DNA from: Marinomonas transparens
GTDB lineage: Bacteria; Pseudomonadota; Gammaproteobacteria; Pseudomonadales; Marinomonadaceae
Assembly: GCF_016463975.1 (NCBI RefSeq)
Contig: NZ_JAEMNX010000027.1
Span: 1-52,635, forward strand
Reading direction: 5' to 3'
Length of the DNA: 52,635 bases
Positions within the stretch are counted from its first letter, which is position 1, and each line of letters starts with the position of its first letter. The position numbers and the translations under genes were made by a program. Positions 43,155 through 50,900 of this stretch are shown piece after piece. The notes beneath the pieces were generated by a model. That model ran no database searches. It worked only from the letters and a program-made list of their open reading frames with translations, and was not told the DNA's origin.

Positions 43155-43257
43155 CTTTTAGAAGGTATGTCAGATTAGAACAATCACTAAGTATCATGTA
43201 ATGAATGGCTAAAGGAAAAATATAGAAGGAACCATAGTTTTTTTCTTTCTATCCTTT

Positions 43258-43287
43258 TTGGATTTTAGTTAACATGATAACTAAATT
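43258..43287 (+). promoter_or_regulatory. Promoter with predicted HpaR operator, TRAP genes
   Basis: TAGTTA-ACATGA-TAACTA (43266-43283) has perfect 6-base arms, and its core TTAACATGATAA (43269-43280) is one mismatch from the hpa palindrome. It falls between a candidate -35 TTGGAT (43258) and -10 TAAATT (43282). This would place the TRAP genes in the same regulon. Confidence 0.6.
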
Positions 43288-43320
43288 ACAATAATAATTA
43301 GATCATATTTTGGAGTCTCC

Positions 43321-43854
43321 ATGAGTAAAAGTGGATGGATAGAAAAGCATTATCCAGAACCTAATCTTTATCGTTGGATCGGCCTTACATTGGAAGGCAT
43401 AGCAGCGACGGTGTTGTTATTGCTCGTGCTGCTAACCTGTTTTGATGTCGCGGGTCGCTATGTTTTTAATAACTCCATTGATGGTGCTGTTGAGCTGACT
43501 CAAATCGGCTTAGCTATTATGGTATTTGCTCAAATGCCAATCATTACTTGGCGCGGTAGCCATGTTGTTGTGGACCTGTTGGATCACCTACTAGGCAACC
43601 GTATCGTCAAAATTCTCGCTATTTTCTCTGTGTTTATTGTCTCTACCGCATTTTACTTTTTAGCTGTTCGGATTTACCAACTGGCGGAACGTTCTTTGCG
43701 TCGTGGGGAGCTGACGGAATATTTGGGGTTACCTGCTGGGCATATTGCTCAATACATTGCCTTAATGAGCTGGGTCACGGCGGCATGCATGCTGACCTAT
43801 GGCGCTTATCGGGTGCTGAAAGAGAAGAATGAATCCCAACAGCTTGGAGAATAG
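43321..43854 (+). CDS. TRAP transporter small permease subunit (DctQ)
   Basis: A 177-residue membrane protein with four helices: GIAATVLLLLVLLTCFDVAGRYVFN, VELTQIGLAIMVFAQMPIITW, a third over VKILAIFSVFIVSTAFYFLAV, and a fourth near YIALMSWVTAACMLTYGAYR. DctQ bridges the binding protein and DctM. The W-R-G-S-HVVVD motif after helix 2 is typical. GGAG lies upstream of the ATG. The stop abuts the DctM start. Confidence 0.93.
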   Translation: MSKSGWIEKHYPEPNLYRWIGLTLEGIAATVLLLLVLLTCFDVAGRYVFNNSIDGAVELTQIGLAIMVFAQMPIITWRGSHVVVDLLDHLLGNRIVKILAIFSVFIVSTAFYFLAVRIYQLAERSLRRGELTEYLGLPAGHIAQYIALMSWVTAACMLTYGAYRVLKEKNESQQLGE

Positions 43855-43855
43855 C

Positions 43856-45184
43856 GTGTCAGTTGTATTAATTGGTTTTGCCGTACTGTTAGTGTTGATC
43901 TTGGTATTACGTATGCCCATTGCTTTTGCGATGGGAATTGTCGGTTTTTTTGGTTTTGCCATGTTGCAAGGGCTTGGTTTCGATAATCTCTTTTCGTTTC
44001 GTTGGACTGCCCCTCTTACTCTTGCCTCCAACAGGGTGGTTGAAACAGTGCAGGAATACAGTTTGTCTGTGATTCCCTTGTTTATTTTAATGGGGAATAT
44101 TGTTACTCGATCGGGCCTTTCTCAAGAATTATATAACGCCTCTTATGCCTTTTTGGGTCATCGAAAAGGTGGTCTTGCCATGTCTACCGTATTGGCTTGC
44201 GGCGGCTTCTCGGCGATTTGTGGTTCCAGCTTGGCTACCTCGGCCACCATGGCGAAAGTGGCCATGCCACCGATGCGTAAGTTTGGTTACTCAGATAGCT
44301 TGGCGACGGCGTCCATTGCGGCTGGAGGAACGCTAGGAATTTTGATTCCACCGAGTGTGATTCTGGTTATTTATGGTTTATTAACAGAATCGAGTATTCG
44401 CGAATTATTCGCTGCTGGCTTTATTCCTGGCATATTGGGGATTGTTCTGTATATGGCAGCGGTGCGTTATGTGGTTTGGCGAAACCCAGCTGCCGGCCCT
44501 GCCGGCGAGCGTATGACCTTTAAAGAGCGTATCACTGCTTTAAAGGGAATTTGGGGGGTGTTGGTACTCTTTACCATAGTAATGGGTGGCATTTATCTGG
44601 GCGTTTTTACGCCAACTGAAGCCGCTGGTATTGGTGCGGGTGGGGCGTTAATGATTGGTTTTGCTCGTCGTAGCTTGAGCCTTCTAGGGGTATACGAAAC
44701 ACTGATTGATACGGCGAGAACCTCGGCTATGTTATTTAGTGTGGTGATTGGTGCGCTGATCTTTTCTGATTTTATTAACCGTGCTGGTTTGCCAGATATG
44801 TTACTGAATTTTGTCACTGGGTTGGAGGTTGCTCCTATCGTGGTGATTCTCGCGATCCTATGTATTTATGTTGTGCTTGGGATGGTATTTGAAAGCCTTT
44901 CAATGCTGTTACTGACGGTGCCTGTTTTCTACCCATTAGTGGCTGATTTAGGTTTTGATCTTGTTTGGTTCGGTATTGTTGTGGTGGTGGTGACTGAAAT
45001 CAGTTTGATTACCCCGCCTGTGGGGATGAATGTGTTTGTATTAAGTGCAGTATTAAAAGATGTAAAAGCAGGGACGATTTTTAAAGGCGTAACGCCTTTT
45101 TGGTGTGTGGATATTATTCGGTTATTGATCATTGTTTTTGTTTTTCAAGTATCGATGTTCTTACCCGAGTTATTGTATCGCTAA
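43856..45184 (+). CDS. TRAP transporter large permease subunit (DctM)
   Basis: A 442-residue, roughly 12-helix permease: SLATSATMAKVAMPPMRKFGY, AAGGTLGILIPPSVILVIYG, FTPTEAAGIGAGGAL and VVVVTEISLITPPVGMNVFVL are DctM hallmarks. GTG 43856 (GGAGA five bases upstream, one base after the DctQ stop) is preferred; ATG 43829, which overlaps DctQ, is an alternative. Sits with DctQ and DctP as one operon. Confidence 0.93.
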   Translation: MSVVLIGFAVLLVLILVLRMPIAFAMGIVGFFGFAMLQGLGFDNLFSFRWTAPLTLASNRVVETVQEYSLSVIPLFILMGNIVTRSGLSQELYNASYAFLGHRKGGLAMSTVLACGGFSAICGSSLATSATMAKVAMPPMRKFGYSDSLATASIAAGGTLGILIPPSVILVIYGLLTESSIRELFAAGFIPGILGIVLYMAAVRYVVWRNPAAGPAGERMTFKERITALKGIWGVLVLFTIVMGGIYLGVFTPTEAAGIGAGGALMIGFARRSLSLLGVYETLIDTARTSAMLFSVVIGALIFSDFINRAGLPDMLLNFVTGLEVAPIVVILAILCIYVVLGMVFESLSMLLLTVPVFYPLVADLGFDLVWFGIVVVVVTEISLITPPVGMNVFVLSAVLKDVKAGTIFKGVTPFWCVDIIRLLIIVFVFQVSMFLPELLYR

Positions 45185-45263
45185 AGATTTAGAAAACGTC
45201 GTTATGAGTTTGTCATAAACTTGATAACGGTAAATATGAGTCATAAAAATAGGAATAATAAAT

Positions 45264-46292
45264 ATGATGAACATTAAGAAAAGTCTACTTTGTGTTGCTG
45301 CTGGTGCTGTCTTCTCCCTTTCTGCTGTGGCAGCAGAAACCACAATACGGGTAGCGACTTGGTTACCGCCGACAAACCCTCAAAATGCCATCGTGTGGCC
45401 GACTTGGAAACAGTGGGTGGAAGAGGCGACAGAAGGTCGCGTTGAAGTAATCATTGAAAACTATACGTCTCACCCTAAGACGATTTTTGATGCGGTAGAA
45501 GATGGTGTTTACGATGCTGGTTTTACGGTTAATGCTTATCTTCCTGGCCGCTTTAAGCTATCTAGTGTGGCTGAAATTCCGGGTGAGATCACCGATGCAG
45601 AAACGGGGTCTGTGGCGCTATGGAGAACCTATAAAGACTACTTTGAATCCGCCAATGAGTATGAAGGTTTACACTTATTAGCCTTGTTTGTTCATGGACC
45701 AGGACAGCTTCATACCAAATTTCCTGTTAATGCTATCAGCGACTTAAAAGGCAAAAAAATGCGTGTTGGTGGTGGTTTGATCAACGACCTTGCAGAACGT
45801 TTAGAAGTGACACCAGTCTCTGCGTCGGCGCCTAAGTCCTATGAAATGATGCAGCAAGGTGTGGTGGATGGCACCTTCTTACCAGCGCAAGAGCAGAAGT
45901 TCTTTCGTCTAAGCGAAGTGAGCACGGACCTAACGCTATTTCCTAAAGGCTTATATACCACCGCATTTAGTATTGTGATCAACCCTGAAGTGTTCGAAAG
46001 TCTTAGTAAGAAAGATCAACAAGCGATCATGAAGGCGTCAGGTGAAAAACTGTCGCGGTTATCAGGTGCTGCTTGGGGACAGGCCGATATCAATGGTGTC
46101 TTGGAAGCGAAAGAAAAAGGCGTCAATGTGGTTATCCTTTCTGAAGATGATCAACGAGTAAAAGATTTAGACAAACTGGCTGAAGGGATCGATCAAATTT
46201 GGGTTGACTCGGTTGCTGATCGTGATGTTGATGCGGAAGCGGCCTTGGCAGGTTTCCGAAAATACGTTACTGACATTAACAGCAAAAAATAA
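45264..46292 (+). CDS. TRAP transporter binding protein (DctP), predicted aromatic acid
   Basis: A 342-residue protein. The signal peptide is cut near SAVAA/ETT (about residue 25). ETTIRVATWLPPTNPQNAIVWP is a DctP mature start, and LKGKKMRVGGGLINDLAERL contains the conserved ligand arginine. Substrates of DctP proteins with such cluster contexts include aromatic acids. HPA or a related phenylacetate is the best guess from operator and neighbours. Confidence 0.9.
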   Translation: MMNIKKSLLCVAAGAVFSLSAVAAETTIRVATWLPPTNPQNAIVWPTWKQWVEEATEGRVEVIIENYTSHPKTIFDAVEDGVYDAGFTVNAYLPGRFKLSSVAEIPGEITDAETGSVALWRTYKDYFESANEYEGLHLLALFVHGPGQLHTKFPVNAISDLKGKKMRVGGGLINDLAERLEVTPVSASAPKSYEMMQQGVVDGTFLPAQEQKFFRLSEVSTDLTLFPKGLYTTAFSIVINPEVFESLSKKDQQAIMKASGEKLSRLSGAAWGQADINGVLEAKEKGVNVVILSEDDQRVKDLDKLAEGIDQIWVDSVADRDVDAEAALAGFRKYVTDINSKK

Positions 46293-46323
46293 ATAATCTT
46301 AGACTGGTCCTACTATGTTATTT

Positions 46324-46366
46324 AAAGTGCTCGGCTGCATGAACAGGCAGTCGAGCACTTTTTTAT
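46324..46366 (+). terminator. Terminator of the TRAP operon
   Basis: Stem AAAGTGCTCG-G-CTGC / GCAG-T-CGAGCACTTT (one internal mismatch) with an 8-base loop and a T-run. It lies 31 bases past the DctP stop. Confidence 0.85.
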
Positions 46367-46368
46367 GT

Positions 46369-47358
46369 TTATGTATCAGACTTTCCATATAAGCCTTTTG
46401 TGGTGGCAAAAAGCCGAGTGAGTCCAAATAAGGATTCAATATTGGGGGATTCAATTCCCAATCTCTGTGAGAGTTCATAAACAATGCCCAGAATAGAATC
46501 GAGCTCGATGGCTCGACCATTTTCAACGTCTTGAAGCATGGAGGTTTTGAAGGCACCTAGTTTTTCTGTTCCTAAGTGTCGAGTCTCTGGGTCTTCGCTT
46601 ATTTTACAACCTATGTGCTCACCGATAATGGCCGCTTCATTCATTATTGCAGAGCAATATTTTCGCACGAGAGGGTCTTGTAATATTTTATCGGCGGTGG
46701 CCCCTGTAATGGCGCTGACAGGGTTGGTGGTCATGTTTCCCCAGAGTTTGAACCAAATTTCAGCACGAATATTATCGGAATGTTTACTCTCAAAACCTGC
46801 GTCCGACAAGATGTCGGCGAGCATTTGAACTCTTTCTGACTTACCACCTTTGGGCTCTCCAATGATGAGTGTATTTCCTGCTTTGTGCTGAATAACCCCA
46901 GGCTCTTTGCGGATCGCTGCCGCATGGACGACCAAGCCAATGATGTTTTCATAGGGAATGGCTAAGCTATGTTGTCCTTTGGGATTTACCGATTGAAAAG
47001 GGCGGTGAGATGATTCTTCAAGGTCACGGAAAAACCACCAAGGAATGCCATTCATAGCAGAAACGACCAATGTATTCTCGTCAATGAGTGGTGCTAAGGT
47101 GGGTAAAACTTGAGGTAGGGCTGGGGTTTTAAGTGCGATGAAAACAATATCTTGTAGACCTAACTCAGCAGTAGAATCTGAAGCAAAACAAGGTGACTGA
47201 ATCGTTTCGCCATCTTGCTCTAAACGCCATCCGTGCTTATTTAAAGCATGCACGCTTTCCCCTCGTGCTAGGGCATTTACCGTAAAATCTTTGTTCATTG
47301 CTAGACGAGCACCGATAAAACCGCCTATTGCCCCAGTACCTACGATACATATTTTCAT
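46369..47358 (-). CDS. 2-Dehydropantoate 2-reductase family protein (PanE/ApbA)
   Basis: A 329-residue NADPH-dependent ketoacid reductase. The Rossmann glycine motif is MKICIVGTGAIGGFIGARLA, and the active-site lysine region reads AEIWFKLWGNMTTNPVSAITG. It is larger than E. coli PanE (about 300). PanE-like paralogues in catabolic regions often reduce other 2-oxo acids, so pantothenate synthesis is not certain. It is convergent with the TRAP operon across the terminator, with no HpaR-like palindrome. Confidence 0.87.
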   Translation of the reverse strand: MKICIVGTGAIGGFIGARLAMNKDFTVNALARGESVHALNKHGWRLEQDGETIQSPCFASDSTAELGLQDIVFIALKTPALPQVLPTLAPLIDENTLVVSAMNGIPWWFFRDLEESSHRPFQSVNPKGQHSLAIPYENIIGLVVHAAAIRKEPGVIQHKAGNTLIIGEPKGGKSERVQMLADILSDAGFESKHSDNIRAEIWFKLWGNMTTNPVSAITGATADKILQDPLVRKYCSAIMNEAAIIGEHIGCKISEDPETRHLGTEKLGAFKTSMLQDVENGRAIELDSILGIVYELSQRLGIESPNIESLFGLTRLFATTKGLYGKSDT

Positions 47359-47628
47359 TTAATGGACCTTTTTTATCTCAATGTGTTGTTTTTGTTCTAA
47401 TCGCAGCATGTTAGGAAATGCATGCTGATAGCAAAACACTAAAAATTATGGTGGTGATCATGGGTTTTTATCGGGCTGTATCATTGTTGCCAATAGAACC
47501 GCCTAGATTCTCGCAGAACCGCGTCTCTTCAAGGTCTTAGTCCTCAATTTAAATAATAAGTGCGAAGAGGTCAGAGGCTATGGAGAAGTTACTAATGTGG
47601 TAGCTAAAAAATTGGTTTCTGATAAATA
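47359..47628. other. Non-coding gap before the MITE-like element
   Basis: 270 bases with no supportable gene. One inverted repeat (AGCATG/CATGCT, 47405-47426) lies about 50 bases upstream of the PanE-like start and may be a regulatory dyad. Confidence 0.5.
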
Positions 47629-47764
47629 GAGACCTTTGCACGACTACTGCGCTCACCAATACAGTGTTAAAAATAGACTCAAAAATGCTTATAACCCATA
47701 AACTCCGCTTTTTCGTCTATTTTGCCTCGTCTTGGCTTTGCTCGCGACGTCGTGCAAAGGTCTC
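47629..47764. mobile_element. MITE-like element with IS5-type ends
   Basis: 136 bases bounded by perfect 16-bp terminal inverted repeats GAGACCTTTGCACGAC / GTCGTGCAAAGGTCTC. AAATA directly precedes and follows it, a plausible 5-base target duplication. The ends resemble IS5-family termini of marine gammaproteobacteria from memory. No transposase is encoded; a 72-codon open frame crossing it has no family signal. Confidence 0.85.
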
Positions 47765-47943
47765 AAATAAAAGGAATTTCCACATTTATAGGTTTAGACA
47801 CTCAATTTTCGTCAATAAAAAACGTATTAAATTGAGCAAGGGTGAAGATTTTAATAAGAATATTTTATGGCATATAGATTGATTAGTTGGTACTGTTTAC
47901 AAAAGTATACAAAGCTTGTCTGATCATGGAGTGATATTACAAT

Positions 47944-50900
47944 ATGCTTAAGTCCTTTTTTAAAAAACTATTTCTATTCAGAAAAAAATCCTTCTATTCT
48001 CTACTCCATCATATTAAAAAACATATTCTCTTTGTCAGTTTATGTTGCTTGTCTATCAGCTCTGCCTCGTTCGCCGCAACATTAGCAGGCAGTCTGCAAG
48101 GCAAGTTTTCGATTAATGATCACGGTGCCGCTATCTACTCAATAGGCGTTGCTGTACCACCAGGGGTTGGTGGTTTAGAACCCACATTATCACTAGAATA
48201 CAACAGCCAATCTAAAGGTGGACTTTTAGGTGTCGGCTGGAATTATGCCAGCCTAACGACTATTTCGCGCTGTGGTCAAAGCAAAGCCATTGAAGGGAGT
48301 TTTTTTACCCCAGGCATTCATTTTGATTATGGTGATAGGTATTGCTTAAATGGCGAAAGGTTGATTACCGACGGAACCTATGGCGCCAATGGCACTACCT
48401 ATGCCACTGAAACCGACAAATGGCTAAAAGCAGAATCTGTTGGCTCCTGCGGTAACGGTCCTTGTACTTTTTTGGTGGCAGACGCTCAAGGCACAAAGCA
48501 TGTTTATGGCGGCGACAGTAATACAGGCCTATTTAAGGCCATTGGCCGTGATGAACGCCTGTATTTTCCTCTCACCAGTTCGACGGATAGAAATGGCAAT
48601 GTCATTAACTACCAGTACCAGCTTTTTGCGGATGGTGAAGTGCTGTTAACAGCCATTGAATATAATCAAAATAAGGTTGTTTTTAACTATGAAGCTCGGC
48701 CGGACACGTCCCACCACTACTTGGCTGGGCAATTATATAAAAGCACTCAACGTTTGACGTCGATTACTACCTATGCCTCTTCTTCCCTTGTTCAAACCTA
48801 TCAATTAAGTTACGACACCAGCCCAACCACCGAGCGTAGCCGAATAACCTCGATACAGCGTTGTGGTAACAATGATTGCCTGCCGGTCACCGTATTTGAC
48901 TATAAAGAGAGTGCCTTAACCGGATTGACTTCTATATCTAATGTTTCAGTCGGAGGTTGGAGTGATGTGGGCAGTTCACACCAGCGTAGGTATTTATCTT
49001 TCGACCATGACTTAGATGGGAAAACAGACCTTATTGAGATCTTTAAAGATGGTGGTAAGGCTGGTGCCACGGTTTGGTTTAAAGGGGATGTGGGTTTTCA
49101 TGCTGGGCCCATTTCTGATATAGGCGATTGGGCGGATATTGGCAGTAGTTATCAACGTGAGTACCTGGTGATGGACCATGACCGTGATGGCCGCACAGAT
49201 ATTATTGAATTGTATGAATCTGATGGATCAACTGGAGCCAAAGTATGGCGTAATTCAGGTTCTGGTTTTGAATCTGGTCCTCAATCAGAGGTTGGTGGTT
49301 GGGCGAGTATAGGCTCTGCACATCAGCGACGCCATCTTGTATTTGATGCCAATAAAGATGGCTGGACTGATATCGTCGAATTATACAGACACGAGAACTC
49401 GTACACCGCTGCCAAGCTGTGGTTGAATCAGCAGGGTAATGGTTTTGCTGGAAATAACCTAGACACTTCTTATGTGGGGAACTGGTCTGATGTAAACAGC
49501 GAGAAGGCGAGGCGCTACCTTACTGTTGACGCCAATGGCGACGGCATGACAGATATACTAGAGATATATCACCTAGATGGCAAAACGTGGGTATCCAGAT
49601 TTATAAGCCATGGCGCTGGATTTAATTTTGATGGTAATACTTTACTTGATGATTGGGTTGACCTTGGTGCCGCCAATGGCCACCAATTCTACCCCATGGA
49701 CGTCAATGGCGACGGCTTGCAAGACTTGGTTAAACTCTACCAAAAAGGCAGTAATGAAACTGGCGCGAGCATTTTTTGGAATACCGGAACACAATTTGTA
49801 AAAAACAGTGCAGATTCAGGCCTTGGCAATTGGAAAAATACCGACAGTTCAGAGTCTAATGCTAATCTCTATTTACCGATGGATGTCAATGGTGATGGTA
49901 GGGCTGATTTAGTAAAACTTTATGAGTACGGCCTGACGACAACCCGTGCCGAAATGTGGTACGGCTCAAATGATGGCTTTATTCAAGGCGTTAATTTTCA
50001 TCTGGGTGACAGGTCTAGTACCAACGCACCAGACGCACGCCGTTATTTGCCGATGGATACCAATGGCGATGGTTTAGCCGAAATTGTCGAATTGTATAAA
50101 TACAATGACGATAATACCCACGCATCAATTTTGCAATTCGATCTCCAAGCGGATCAAGACCAGATAATCGCCATCACCGATGGGCTAGGGGAACAAACCA
50201 CCATCACTTACAGCCCACTGAGCAACCCTGAGGTGTATAGCCGAGATAAGTCGGTTAGTGGTGAAGAGAGCAACGCCGCTTGGCGAAATATCACCTTCCC
50301 CTTGCAGGTCGTTCAGCAACATCAGGTCAAGCGTTCTGCTTCCGCCGATTGCAGTGCCTTAGATGCCATCAATGATGCCCAAAGTGACACAATAGACACT
50401 GGCTGTTACCAGTTTACCTACCAGTATGAAGAAGCCATAGCGGACCTTGATCGTGGTTGGCAAGGCTTTAAACGTCTGATGATCACGGATGAGCAATACA
50501 ATACGGAAGTGACCCAAACGTATTCGGTTGATTACCCTTTGACGGGGCGTTTACTTAATAAAACCACCAGAGAGGCGGATACTCAAAACCTGATGAGCAG
50601 AGAAGAATATGCTTATCATACTTGCCGTGGCGATTCTGATTCTTATGGCCATTGTAAGAGCCTGCCAAGTAGGGCCCATCGCGTGTTCTTAGATGACAAG
50701 TCGCTGCATCATTATACTTTGGGTACGCCCAATTATACGCTTATGACGCGTTATGGTTATTATCAACCTCACCTCAGTAATGGTCAGCCTATTACCGTAA
50801 CCTATGATGGTGATGCCAAGCTTGCTGAAGGTGATGGGGCCAATACTCTCTGCTATCAGTTTGCTAGCGCCACAGACGAGCAATGGTGGAAACGCTCCTT

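Noticed and set aside
47664..47882. 72-codon open frame across the MITE-like element
   Set aside because: Lies over the element's inverted-repeat end and has no transposase motif; its translation is explained by the MITE sequence.
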